Assembly (NCBI GenBank): GCA_020634245.1
Contig: JACKCC010000009.1
Coordinates: forward strand, 310,001 to 374,000
Length of the DNA stretch: 64,000 nt
From: Ardenticatenaceae bacterium
Lineage (GTDB): Bacteria; Chloroflexota; Anaerolineae; Promineifilales; Promineifilaceae
Reading direction: 5' to 3'
Shown: positions 35,304 to 44,766 of the stretch, one piece after another
How positions within the stretch are numbered: the stretch's first letter is position 1
Layout of the letters: each line of letters opens with the position of its first letter
Translations under genes and position numbers: made by a program
Notes under the pieces: generated by a model
The model's database searches: none
What the model was told of the DNA's origin: nothing
What the model saw: the letters and a program-made list of their open reading frames with translations, nothing else

Positions 35304-38300
35304 TTATTCTACAATCACCCAATCACTGGCGCTGCGGCCGAACACTTCCGGTGAATACATCTCTTCCGCTTTGGCCGGGGGCACGACAAACGTGCCCGGC
35401 GTCGTGGCGCGGGCCACATAGGAATAATCGTATACGCCTTCCCACAGCAGCGTCGTGAACGCTTCGGCGCGTTCATCGCGCATGTTTTGGTGCTGGTACC
35501 AGTTCCACCACCACCACCAGGTATACGGGCTGGGCTGCTGTCCGGGGTCGCTGGGCACGTCGCCAGACACGGCCAGCGCCGGATTAACGATTTCCAATCC
35601 GGCCGGCAGCGGATCGACCAGAGCCACGTGATAGCGGCGGTTGTTGGCCACCATCGTCAGGTTCACCCGCACCCGCGCCCCGGCCTTGATATGCCAGACG
35701 CCATCGGCATCCTGGGTGACATCTTCGGGATCATCTAGCGCCTCATAGGTTCGTTGGACGATGAAGCCACGGTCCAGCGCATCTAGCGACAGGTCGGTGG
35801 GCGCGTAGTTCAAGCCCAGGCGGTAGTAGAGCCGTCCGGGGCCTTCCTTGCTGAGAATCAAATCCTGCGTTTCTCCAGTTTGGAACAGGTAGCTCATGGG
35901 GATGTTGGTTTCGTGCCGTTCGGTGGTGCGTCCTTCGTAGGCGTGGTCGCCGGCGTAGGTGTCGCCCAGCCAGATGCGGGCCACGAAGTCGGGCGTCTCC
36001 GCTTCAAAGGTGTTGAAGTAGCGATCCAGGGCCAGCAGAATGAATGTGTTTTCCTGGGTATTGCCCCAACGGCCGTCTACACGATGGGCCAGCAAACCAT
36101 TCACCACTTTGGGAATCAGGTCGCTGTCCGGCTTGAGGCGGATGAGGGCATCGAGGATGAGGCCGTCGGTGCGGCGATTGGAGTGCAGCATCAGGTAGGC
36201 TTCGTCGCCGTAAGAAGTGGTGAAGTTGGCGGCAGCGGCCGTTTCCACGGCCCGGTTTTGCAGATGGCGGTAGATGTCGGCCGATTCAGCCGTATCGGAC
36301 AGAACCGGCCACAACCAGGCCAACCCTTCCAACGGCCAATCGTCGATGGCGATTTCATTGTAGAGCTTTTGCGCTTTGACCGGATCGGTGTCGCCCATCA
36401 ACTGGCGCACGTACAGGGCGTAGGCGCTCAGGCTGCGGCGGATTTCCGGGCCGTAGTACGATGGGTAGTAGGATTCGATGTTGCGCAAATATTCCAGCGA
36501 CTGCTGCATCATCGATTCGGGCACGTCGAACCCTTTGGTGCGGGCCATCATCAGGGCGTGGGCGACGTAGATGCTGTGGTAGGGGATAGATTCGTCGCCA
36601 CGTTTCCAGACCGGGAAGCCGCCGTCGTAGTTTTGCATCCCTTGCAGCTTTTCGATGCCGCTGGCGACGCTGACTTCCATGGCCGCCGGGCTGGGCAGGC
36701 CTTCAGCTTCAAAGGCGGTCAGCACGTCGCGCAGGGCGGCAATAGCCATAATACGCGAGGCGGTTTGCTCGGAACATTCAAAGCGGTAGGTGGTCAGGTA
36801 CAGGACGGCGTCGGTTAATGCTTGCAGGGCGGTGGAGGAGGTGTTGATTTCCAGCCCGCCAAACTGGGTGAAAACGTTGTCGGGCACAGCCACCGGCTGG
36901 GCGATGGCCCCCTCGTCAATGACGCCGTAGGTGGCGAAGGCTTCGGTCGTGGCCGGGGTGTAGACGGGTAATTCGATTGTGGCGGCGTCGGCGTAGTTGC
37001 CGGAAACGGCCGCTACCTGAATCCGCGCCGTGCCCGGGTCAAAAGTCGTCGTCGGGAAGCGCACTTCCACCCGGTCGTTGGCCGGGACGGTGACGCTTTG
37101 ACCGGCGGCGTCAAGCAGTTCCAGGTTGGAAACCTGGGCGACGACTTGGACTTCCAGCGGATCGTCAGTCTGGTTTTGGACGACGATGGGTAGTTCAAAT
37201 CGGTCGCCGAAGTTGAGGAAGCGCGGGGCTGACGGCCGTACCATCAACGGCAGTCGGGCAGTCAGATTAGATTCGGCCGTGCCAAACTGCTTACCACCGG
37301 CGACGGCCACGACCATGATGCGGTAGCGGGTCAGATTATCGGGCAGTTGGACTTCGACCTGGGCACGGCCGTCACTATCTGTGTGGACCGTTGGCGCAAA
37401 GGTGGCCAACGGATCAAAGTTGCTGCGCACCTGGATCGGTTGTTCGGCAGCATTGCCATTGGCCAGACCAAAAGCAGCTTCCTCTGCCGCCGGTTCTGCC
37501 ATCGGCGCGGCCGATGGCATGGCCATCATGACTTCGCCTTCCATTACCGTGTCCGCGGTGGCTACAGCTTGACGGGCTACGGCACTTTTAACCTGGTCGC
37601 TCAAGGCTTGCGGGTTGGCCAGGACGATATTGGCCCGGCTGTAGTAGCTGTTGAGCCAGGCGGGGCGGTTGCTGTAAAAAACGCCCAGCGGATCGGCCAG
37701 TTGGTAATTGGAGAGGGCCAGAATTGCTTCATCAACAACCACAACGGCCAATTCAGCATCGGTGACGGGACGGCCGTTCGCATCCTGCACCGTCACGTCA
37801 ACCACCGTCTGACCGCCCGGTTCCAGTTTGCTGTCCTGGGGTACGGCCGTAACCGAAAGCGTCCGGCTGTGCGGCGGGATGTTGAGATTGAGCGTGCCGG
37901 TGGCGTAGGCGGGACGCGGTGGAATGCCTTCAATCGGCTCGCCATCGTCGCCGGTGCGGGGTGATTCGCCCACCAAATTGACCTGGACGTTCAGGTTGGG
38001 GATGTGCGCATCTTCGATGGGAATACGCAGCGTGTAGGAGCTTTCCGCCATCTGGAAGCGCTCGGTGTACAAAATCCCATTGCGGGCGACGGTCAGCAGC
38101 CCTTCGGCCGGGCTAAAGGGAGCCAAAACGAGGATTTCGGCCGTGTCGCCGGGCTGGTAGCTCTCTTCGCTGGGGATGAGCGTGACGCTTTCCTGTTCGA
38201 CGTTGCGGGCCGGGGGACGTTGGCCGCCGCTGACCCAGCGAGTGAACTGGCTTTGGTTTTGCCGCCCCTGATCGTCGGTGATAACGGCCGTTATCAAATA

Positions 38301-41300
38301 AGAGCCGCCCTTGTCCGTGTTAAAAGTGCAAACCACAGGCTCGTTGGCCGAAGTCACGCTGCACTCCTGCACGTCCACCGATTCCTCGCCCCACGACCCT
38401 TGACGATATTTCCATTCCTGCCGCGCGGCTGTTATTTTGATAGTCGTGCCCGCGACGGCATTGCCATCCAAATCGGTGACGATGGCTTCGATGTCCAGTG
38501 GTTTGCCCCGCTCGACGAAGGTGCGCTGGCTGCGAATGCCGACGTACAAATCGGACGGATGAACGAGCAGCGTCGTGCCCGCCGTCCACGCCTGCCGGTT
38601 GACGTCCATCACCGTTGCTTCGGCCAGGACACTGAACGGCCGTGGCGCGGTAATCTCGTCAAAATCGAGGCGCAGGAAATGCTCGCCATTGGCATCAGTC
38701 GTGCCGCTGAACGTCTGGTAGATGGTTTCGTCGCCATAACTGGGACCGCCGAAGTAGTCTGCCTCCATCGCATAGCCGTAATCAAACCACCACCAGGGCG
38801 ACCAGGTGCCAAAGGTGAAGCCGGACCAGTTGGGCGGAGAGTAGCTGCTGGGCGACGAGGTCACGTTCCAGGTCACTTCAGCGTTGGGCAGCGGGCCGCC
38901 GGCGTAGTAGTTGGCAGATGTGGCCACAACCGCATGATCGCTGACGAAGTAGGGGCCGGTCGTTTCGTTGCGGGCCGTCACTTCAAATTCGGGGCGGCGG
39001 AATTCCTGAATTTGGAAGTTGTGGTAATAGTCACGGCCGTTCATGCCGCTGCCTTGAACAAACAATTGTAGGGTGGCGTAACCCAGATTGGTGTTGTCGG
39101 GCAGGGTGAAAGCCAGATCGAAACCGCCCAGGGCATTGAGCTGGGCCTGCCCGGTGAGCAGTTCGTTGCCCTGCGGCCCCATGACGGTGTAGGCAAGGCT
39201 CGTTCCCGAACCGGCAAACAAACTAACGTCACCGCCTTGCTTGTTGCCAATCTGCCGAATCCAACCCTTGACATGGACTTCTTCGCCGGGGCGGTACATC
39301 TGGCGGTCGTCGAAGACGTACCAGCGCAGTTCATCGCTGGGCGGATTGGCGCTCCAGCCGTAATCGTCCCAGTAGTAGGGGCTGTTGGGCAGCATGGCCA
39401 CGTCGTCCCCTTGCCGGGCCACCAGATAGGTCGCGCCGCTGGACGGCAAATCAAGGCTGGTTGTGCCGTCGCTGCCGGTGGTGGCCTGGCCGCCGTTGGG
39501 TTCTAGTTGCACGGTCACGCCGGACAGAGGTGTACCATCTTGCAGCGCATTGGCCCAGACGACCATCTGGCTGTGATCGGTAAAGGCATCCAGGCCGATT
39601 TGGGTGACCTGCACCCAGGCCTGCACCGGATACGGCCGATTCTGTTTGCTGCTCAGTAAGGAAGCCGGTGGTTCAACGATGACGATGAGGTGGCCGAATT
39701 GGCCGTCGAGGGCTTGGGTCAGGTCAACGGCCGTTTCCGTCAACACATCATCCTGAGCATCCACGGTAATCGTCTCATCCAGCACCTTTTCGCCGGGCGG
39801 CGAGGGCCGGTTTTCTTGCCAATAATTGTCCAGATAATCGCGGTAAGCCCGCCAATCGGACGGCTCTACCCGGTAGGCGCGGACGTGAAGCTTGCTGTAG
39901 TTAATCGAATAGACGGTGAAAACGGGCTTGCTGGCCGATGGATCCAGGGTGATAAACTGGCTGTCGGGGCCGGAGAGGAATTCCGGCGCAGACCCGACCT
40001 TGAAGGTCAGCAGTTCTTCCTGGCCCAACGTCTGGCCGAACACATCCTGGATATCGCCGCTGACGCGGACGCGGTAGGTGGTGCGGCCTGCGGTCAGCCC
40101 TTGAATCTGGATGGTGCTGCCCATGATGTTGACGCTGGCTCCGGCCAGTTCAGGCGTGATTTGCAGCATCCCTTCCTGGAAAGCGGCGGGGTCGATGGGG
40201 TTGCTAAAGTTGATGATGAAGGGCGTCAATGGCGGACAGTCGCCTTGATTGTACCAGCCGCAGCTGTAATCGGTGATGCGCAGCGGCGGGTAGGTTTGGA
40301 AGCTGAATGACTGTACGGTTTCTGTCAGGCGCGGCCCTTCAGCGGAAGGTGTGCCGGGGCCGATAGTGACGTTGATACTGGCATCGGTGGGCAGTTCTTG
40401 TTGGGCACGGAAGACAAGGTAACGGCCGTCTCCTGCATTCTTTACCAACCGGCTGACTGTCTCGTCTTCGGTGATGTCGGAGTCACTGGCCAACTGCACG
40501 GTGACGGTTTTGTTATCGGCCGTGACCTGAATCGTGTTCAAAACGGCCTGCGGGTCAATCAACTGGTCAAAGGAGACAAAAAAGAGCGGGTCTAACGCTA
40601 CCGAACCGCCGGAGGGGTAATAGTTTTGCATCTGCACCGGCGGCGTGCTGAACGTCCAGGAGACGGTTTGGGCCAGCGTGCCGCCCGTCGCCGATTGGGT
40701 TCCGGCCGGGATTTCGACAGTGAAGTTGGTGGCCATGGGCAGGCGGTCAACGGCCGTTGAATCATATTCAAAGCTCAACGTCTTCGTGCCTAACCAGACC
40801 CATGTTCCGGGCAAATCGGGGGTGATATTGACGGGCACGTCGGCGGCGGTCAGCGCCTCCTGCGTCATCAGCGCCACCATCGGCTGGTTGAAGGTCACGT
40901 TGAGGAAAGGGGCCAGCGGGATTTCGCCTTCCGGCGAGTAGCGCAGCACTTCCAGCGGGCCGGAGGGCACTGCTTCGGGGACCACTTCCGGTGCAGGCGG
41001 CGGGAAGGATTCATCAATGATTGCGCCGGGGCGCGGTGGCGGAATCAGTTCGTCGGGCAAGTTGAAATCGACTTGATCGCCTTCTTCCGCTTCCAATGGC
41101 GGCAGACGGTCGAGGATTTGCTGGATTTGCTCGGCGCTCAATGGGTCGCCGGTGACGATGGAGATGGCCGGACCGGTTTGCTGCACTTCCTGCCCCTGGC
41201 TGAGGCGGAAGAGGAGCTGAGCACGGCTGCCACTAGTGCTGCTCCCACTGCTGCCTACAAAACCAGCATCAGTCACGACGACCCCTTGCTGACCGGAATC

Positions 41301-41465
41301 GGTATTGACGACCGGGATGTCGATCATCACGCCCGGCTGGTTTAACCTGTAGCGGGTGACGGCGGTGTTGATACCGTAGCCAGCCCCGCCCAGAACGACG
41401 ATACCCAGCAGCGCCAACAACCAGTTGCGCGGCCGGGAAAGGATTTGCTGCCATTTTGGTTTCAT
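35304..41465 (-). CDS. Bacterial alpha-2-macroglobulin family protein
   Basis: 2053 residues. An N-terminal membrane anchor (~14-33, NWLLALLGIVVLGGAGYGI) is followed by a polar linker and Ig-like/macroglobulin domains (LEVLRYSPEGEIPLAPFLNVTFNQP). Next come the MG repeats and bait region, then the thioester domain, where Cys1564 lies in FECSEQTASR and matches the CxEQ thioester motif. A receptor-domain-like C-terminus ends it. Such proteins trap foreign proteases at the cell surface. In many bacteria the gene is next to penicillin-binding protein PbpC, which is absent here. The segment ~1330-1370 (MEGEVMMAMPSAAPMAEPAAEEA) is low-complexity. At least 10 ACGGCCGT copies lie in the gene. Confidence 0.9.
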   Translation of the reverse strand: MKPKWQQILSRPRNWLLALLGIVVLGGAGYGINTAVTRYRLNQPGVMIDIPVVNTDSGQQGVVVTDAGFVGSSGSSTSGSRAQLLFRLSQGQEVQQTGPAISIVTGDPLSAEQIQQILDRLPPLEAEEGDQVDFNLPDELIPPPRPGAIIDESFPPPAPEVVPEAVPSGPLEVLRYSPEGEIPLAPFLNVTFNQPMVALMTQEALTAADVPVNITPDLPGTWVWLGTKTLSFEYDSTAVDRLPMATNFTVEIPAGTQSATGGTLAQTVSWTFSTPPVQMQNYYPSGGSVALDPLFFVSFDQLIDPQAVLNTIQVTADNKTVTVQLASDSDITEDETVSRLVKNAGDGRYLVFRAQQELPTDASINVTIGPGTPSAEGPRLTETVQSFSFQTYPPLRITDYSCGWYNQGDCPPLTPFIINFSNPIDPAAFQEGMLQITPELAGASVNIMGSTIQIQGLTAGRTTYRVRVSGDIQDVFGQTLGQEELLTFKVGSAPEFLSGPDSQFITLDPSASKPVFTVYSINYSKLHVRAYRVEPSDWRAYRDYLDNYWQENRPSPPGEKVLDETITVDAQDDVLTETAVDLTQALDGQFGHLIVIVEPPASLLSSKQNRPYPVQAWVQVTQIGLDAFTDHSQMVVWANALQDGTPLSGVTVQLEPNGGQATTGSDGTTSLDLPSSGATYLVARQGDDVAMLPNSPYYWDDYGWSANPPSDELRWYVFDDRQMYRPGEEVHVKGWIRQIGNKQGGDVSLFAGSGTSLAYTVMGPQGNELLTGQAQLNALGGFDLAFTLPDNTNLGYATLQLFVQGSGMNGRDYYHNFQIQEFRRPEFEVTARNETTGPYFVSDHAVVATSANYYAGGPLPNAEVTWNVTSSPSSYSPPNWSGFTFGTWSPWWWFDYGYAMEADYFGGPSYGDETIYQTFSGTTDANGEHFLRLDFDEITAPRPFSVLAEATVMDVNRQAWTAGTTLLVHPSDLYVGIRSQRTFVERGKPLDIEAIVTDLDGNAVAGTTIKITAARQEWKYRQGSWGEESVDVQECSVTSANEPVVCTFNTDKGGSYLITAVITDDQGRQNQSQFTRWVSGGQRPPARNVEQESVTLIPSEESYQPGDTAEILVLAPFSPAEGLLTVARNGILYTERFQMAESSYTLRIPIEDAHIPNLNVQVNLVGESPRTGDDGEPIEGIPPRPAYATGTLNLNIPPHSRTLSVTAVPQDSKLEPGGQTVVDVTVQDANGRPVTDAELAVVVVDEAILALSNYQLADPLGVFYSNRPAWLNSYYSRANIVLANPQALSDQVKSAVARQAVATADTVMEGEVMMAMPSAAPMAEPAAEEAAFGLANGNAAEQPIQVRSNFDPLATFAPTVHTDSDGRAQVEVQLPDNLTRYRIMVVAVAGGKQFGTAESNLTARLPLMVRPSAPRFLNFGDRFELPIVVQNQTDDPLEVQVVAQVSNLELLDAAGQSVTVPANDRVEVRFPTTTFDPGTARIQVAAVSGNYADAATIELPVYTPATTEAFATYGVIDEGAIAQPVAVPDNVFTQFGGLEINTSSTALQALTDAVLYLTTYRFECSEQTASRIMAIAALRDVLTAFEAEGLPSPAAMEVSVASGIEKLQGMQNYDGGFPVWKRGDESIPYHSIYVAHALMMARTKGFDVPESMMQQSLEYLRNIESYYPSYYGPEIRRSLSAYALYVRQLMGDTDPVKAQKLYNEIAIDDWPLEGLAWLWPVLSDTAESADIYRHLQNRAVETAAAANFTTSYGDEAYLMLHSNRRTDGLILDALIRLKPDSDLIPKVVNGLLAHRVDGRWGNTQENTFILLALDRYFNTFEAETPDFVARIWLGDTYAGDHAYEGRTTERHETNIPMSYLFQTGETQDLILSKEGPGRLYYRLGLNYAPTDLSLDALDRGFIVQRTYEALDDPEDVTQDADGVWHIKAGARVRVNLTMVANNRRYHVALVDPLPAGLEIVNPALAVSGDVPSDPGQQPSPYTWWWWWNWYQHQNMRDERAEAFTTLLWEGVYDYSYVARATTPGTFVVPPAKAEEMYSPEVFGRSASDWVIVE

Positions 41466-41960
41466 TTGAATACCCCTTGTTCATTGCGTAAAACGTGAAA
41501 CGTGATGCGGGATGCATCATACGTCATGCGTCATGCGTCGGCTTTGGCGCATGACAGTTCACCTTATAGACGGTAAAGGGATGCTTCTGGTTCCCGTCAA
41601 ATTAGATTATAAGGCATTTGGCAGGATTTCAGATCGGATAATTGGGATTACCAACAGTTCACGGTTTTTGATCCGGTTATTTTTTATTTGGGGAGTGTAC
41701 GGCCGTTACGCATTATAACAAAGTCTGGAAACCAACCGCAGCCGGGGGAAAAGGGGCACGGCCTAAGACCGGTCATAGCCAGGCGGGCCGTTTTTGTCGC
41801 TGTGACTGTATGTGTAATCAAGGCAACCCGAGTCGGTTCAGGCATAGGCGTTGCCGTTCCGCAAGCCGCTTACCATAGCAAAATCAGGAGCAAGAAAAAA
41901 ACGCTATTTGTTTTCATGCTGTCGTTATAATAACAGTTGTATTACGCTAAGGCTATGAAA
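41466..41960. other. Intergenic region with palindromic repeats
   Basis: About 495 bp with no supported gene. It contains a REP-like stem-loop at 41530-41555, an ACGGCCGT copy at 41699, and a segment around 41643-41706 that resembles one at 46632-46701. The remainder shows no recognizable feature. Confidence 0.5.
41530..41555. repeat. REP-like palindrome GTCATGCG...CGCATGAC
   Basis: Arms at 41530-41537 and 41548-41555 are exact reverse complements. A partial extra copy of the left arm precedes it at 41523. A related sequence (GTCATGCGTCG...CATGAC) occurs at 49306-49337 upstream of trxB, which suggests a dispersed family. Confidence 0.5.
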
Positions 41961-42769
41961 TTATTGGCCGTTGATTTCTTGCCACCCAAGCGCCCCGCCC
42001 ACAGTATTTGTTGCAATCTCAATGACTGTATTATCATGTATGCTAATCAGAATAAGACTGTTGACAACAACATCATCATAGAGAGGGTGGTTTGTCAATG
42101 CAAGCCAATTTCCATCAGGTGAAAGTGATAGCCAAGACCACGAATCGGTTACATCGGTTAAAGAATAGATTAACCGTTTTTCAAAAGTGCTTGTATCAAT
42201 CTCATATACAGAACCTGTGTCTTGCATTTGTTCCACATAATAAATGTACTCACTATTATCTCCCCAAATTGGGCTATATAGCATACCAATAGGCAATTCA
42301 ACTAATTGAGTAATCACAGTCCCGTCAGAATTGATGAGCATTAATCTCGCTTCTGGTTCTCTATCATCTTCTTGAATAAATAGAAGTTGCATATTATCTG
42401 GAGATCGGGACAGGTAAGAAGCTCCTGGGAATCCATTTAGTGGCAAACGAAGTTCTTCATGATAAACTCTTTTTTCTTCTAACCCGTTTTGCCCTATTTC
42501 AACTGTGTAAACTCCATCATCATCTCCGCCACATACAAGATAACCAGAATAACGAATTGCCATACTGAATGATGAACCAGTAGGAGACCAACTAATGGAA
42601 GCACAACCTGATAGCGGGAGAAGTTGCGTTGTTGATGTTGAGCCAAGATCCATCCATCCACCCTCCCACTTTACAACCCAAATTGCCAACCATTCTTGAT
42701 CGTTTGACCAACTAACAGGAACATACACAGTAATATCTGGATCATCTTGAGAAAGCCCTTCTAGCTCAT

Positions 42770-42777
42770 TTTCCCAG
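42770..42777. repeat. IS1595 target-site duplication, left copy
   Basis: TTTCCCAG directly left of the element, repeated exactly at 43752-43759. Eight base pairs is the usual duplication length of the IS1595 family. Confidence 0.9.
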
Positions 42778-43751
42778 GGCTCATGTTTAGTACAAGTGAT
42801 CGGGTAAAATAGCCAATATGGACTTTCCAATTGTTGACCTAATGGACCGCGCTTCCTGCGAGGCATGGATAGAAACATATTTTCATCCTGATGGCCTGAA
42901 ATGTCCCCATTGCGGGGCGTCATTGGAGCAAGGTCGCTGGTTTCGCCGTACCCAAAAGAGCGACCTCGATGTGTACCGTTGTCAGGAATGCAAAGGCATC
43001 TACAACTTGTACAGCAATACGGTCTTTGAAGGCCGTTATTTTCGCCCAGAGCAAACGGTCTTGTTTATCCGAGGCGTTTGTCAGGGGAAACCGACGGCAC
43101 AGTTGGCCCGGGAATTGCGTATCAGCCGCACAACAGCGACGGAAGTACGACATCAGTTGCAAGCCAACGCCGAAATAGAACAACCAGAAACCCCACTGGA
43201 AGATGAAGAAGTAGAAACCGACGAGATGTTCCAAAATGCGGGGGAAAAAAGGTGAATGGCATGGTGACCCAGATGACCCGCCCCGTCGTCGCGCCAACAA
43301 ACGGCGCGGCCGAGGCACATACACCAATGACCGGCCGCCGGTTTGTGCAGTCATTGGTCGCCAATCACGGCAAGTGCGTATCCGCGTGGTGCCCAACACC
43401 CAAGGGGTCACATTGTGTCCTTTTGTCGAGAAGTTTACCAAAGCTGATGCTACCTTATACACAGACGAGTATGACAGTTACAATCGGCTCAAACGTATCC
43501 GTTACACCGTCTGTCATAGTCAAAACGAATGGGCGCGAGATGATGATGGTGATGGAATCCGTGAGGTTCATGTGAATTCTAATGAGGGCGGTTGGACAGG
43601 ATTACGCAATTTCTTGCGGCCTTTTCGCGGGGTCCACAAAAAGCACCTGCCCGGCTACGTTGCCATTCATGAATTTGCCGTCAATCAGAAATGTGTATCT
43701 CCCAAATTCATCGCTTCTATCGTTCGTTTGCACTAGTTCTAAACATGAGCC
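42778..43751 (+). mobile_element. IS1595-family insertion sequence, 974 bp
   Basis: Terminal inverted repeats begin GGCTCATGTTTAG at 42778 and at the right end (reverse complement ending 43751), with about 18 of 20 positions matching. It is flanked by an 8-bp duplication and carries one transposase gene on the + strand, broken by a frameshift. It sits inside lipoprotein gene A in opposite orientation. Confidence 0.9.
42818..43736 (+). pseudogene. IS1595-family transposase, frameshifted
   Basis: The first part (42818-43255) has an N-terminal zinc-ribbon (CPHCGASLEQGRWFRR...CQECKG), a helix-turn-helix (QLARELRISRTTATEVRHQL) and the first catalytic Asp (ETDEMFQNAGEK). The rest continues in the +1 frame from about 43240: GEWHGDPDDPPRRRANKRRGRGTY, second Asp in LYTDEYDSY, and HVNSNEGGWTGLRNFLRPFRGVHK. 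The break is at a GGGGGAAAAAAGG run and is repaired by removing one base. Either a true one-base insertion or a homopolymer sequencing error explains it. Confidence 0.88.
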
Positions 43752-43759
43752 TTTCCCAG
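43752..43759. repeat. IS1595 target-site duplication, right copy
   Basis: Exact repeat of TTTCCCAG at 42770-42777. Confidence 0.9.
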
Positions 43760-44189
43760 AGCAATGAATGCGCGTTATTAGACAAATCAGCAATGTGTAA
43801 ACCCATCTCACTCATATAGGCCAAATACTGGCTATCAGGACTGAATACAAAATTCTCAACTGCAATTATCTTGCTTTCTTCTGTCAATAGGATACTTTCA
43901 CCTTGAGGAAACCGACTATACTTCAACCCTTCCTCATCATAATAAGCAATCCACTGACTATTTGGACTTATTTTAGCTTCTGCTACGGAACCAGTACTTG
44001 ACAGTAGTATTTTTTTCGATGCCCAAGTCTGAAAATCGTATTGATAAATTTCACCATTATCCTGATACCAGAATATCAATGGCGGTCCTGGTGTCGGACT
44101 GGGAGTTGCCGTTGGTGTAGGTGTTTGGGTTTCCGTTGGCGTGACGATTGGGGTAGGCGTACTTGTTGGAATTGGCGTGTTGGTAGGGG

Positions 44190-44460
44190 GAACGGCCGTT
44201 TCCGTCACCGCAACTGTATTCATAACCATTACAACTGGCGTTGGGTCATGCGTTGGTGTTACATTCGCACAAGCCGCTAACCACAACATAATTGGGAACA
44301 AGAGAAGATACGCATTTCTAATCATGCGGAAATTGTAACCGTTCTTTGTGCGGCTGCCTTAATTTTCACACTACGTATTAGCAACGGATGGGCGATTTTT
44401 TTCTCTTGTTGGAAATTAGGTAACGGCCGTTGCCAGTTCAATTTTATGGGAATTGTAGCG
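44190..44460. repeat. Duplicated 5' module, copy A (271 bp)
   Basis: Covers the first ~45 codons of lipoprotein A plus ~135 bp upstream. It matches 45885-46155 with only about six differences or single-base indels by eye. Downstream of codon ~46 the two genes differ completely in length and wording. The duplication therefore carries promoter, ribosome-binding region, signal peptide and start of the linker. Confidence 0.85.
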
Positions 44461-44495
44461 TGTTTGTGGGAGAACGGCTGTTTTCTCTACAATCG

Positions 44496-44747
44496 CTACA
44501 AATCGCCTTTGTATGTTGACGACCAGCCAAATAAAGCCTTCCATTTTTGGGATGGATTGAACTTGAATACAGTCCCGCTACGCCGCACACTGATATAGAA
44601 CGTACCAAAGTTGACCAGCGTCACTTTTTCTTCTCTTTTCATGGCTTGATAGATTTCTTCAAGACCTGCTTCAAGAATTGGAGCGACTAATTCTTCTGGT
44701 TCCTCTAAACGTTGAGCTACCACTTTAATCCACTCTTTTTTATCCAT
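44496..44747 (-). CDS. HU/IHF-like DNA-binding protein, divergent
   Basis: 83 residues. The body fits the HU fold: helical N-terminus (MDKKEWIKVVAQRLE), LEEIYQAMKREEKVTLVNFGTFYISVRRSGT corresponding to the LVGFGTF region, and the NP of FNPSQ at the arm tip followed by the second arm strand. The arm and C-terminus (KWKALFGWSSTYKGDL) are unlike ordinary HU. It lies 19 bp downstream of lipoprotein gene B on the same strand and may be co-transcribed. Role is probably nucleoid or site-specific DNA bending. Confidence 0.7.
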   Translation of the reverse strand: MDKKEWIKVVAQRLEEPEELVAPILEAGLEEIYQAMKREEKVTLVNFGTFYISVRRSGTVFKFNPSQKWKALFGWSSTYKGDL

Positions 44748-44766
44748 AGGCCGTTACTTCACATCT

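Larger units (their letters stand above)
41961..44325 (-). pseudogene. Beta-propeller lipoprotein gene A, interrupted by IS1595-family element
   Basis: The gene starts at ATG 44325 with a lipoprotein signal peptide (LLLFPIMLWLAAC, lipidated Cys20), then a Thr/Pro-rich TPTPT spacer and TolB/WD40-like blades (SPNSQWIAYY, SPDSQYLAYM, SWSPTGSSF, SPDGNWLAL). It is split at residue ~191 by the element at 42778-43751. Joining 44325-43752 to 42769-41961 gives exactly 461 codons with one stop, reading ...LLWE/NELEGL... across the junction. The insertion is therefore recent and the gene otherwise intact. Its first 45 codons are nearly identical to those of lipoprotein B at 46020. Confidence 0.88.

Noticed and set aside
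35880..36818. 312-residue open frame on the + strand
   Set aside because: It lies wholly antisense to the alpha-2-macroglobulin gene, has no ribosome-binding site or domain, and its Val/Gly/Asp-rich composition mirrors the other strand.
41961..42923. Complete 320-residue propeller protein starting at 42923
   Set aside because: The first ~48 residues are read from the IS element antisense to its transposase; the true start is at 44325 beyond the insertion.
43235..43260. Programmed -1 frameshift in the transposase
   Set aside because: The downstream part lies in the +1 frame, which a -1 slip cannot reach.
43236..43736. Independent small gene
   Set aside because: Its sequence continues the IS1595 transposase after a one-base shift, so it is the second half of a frameshifted gene.
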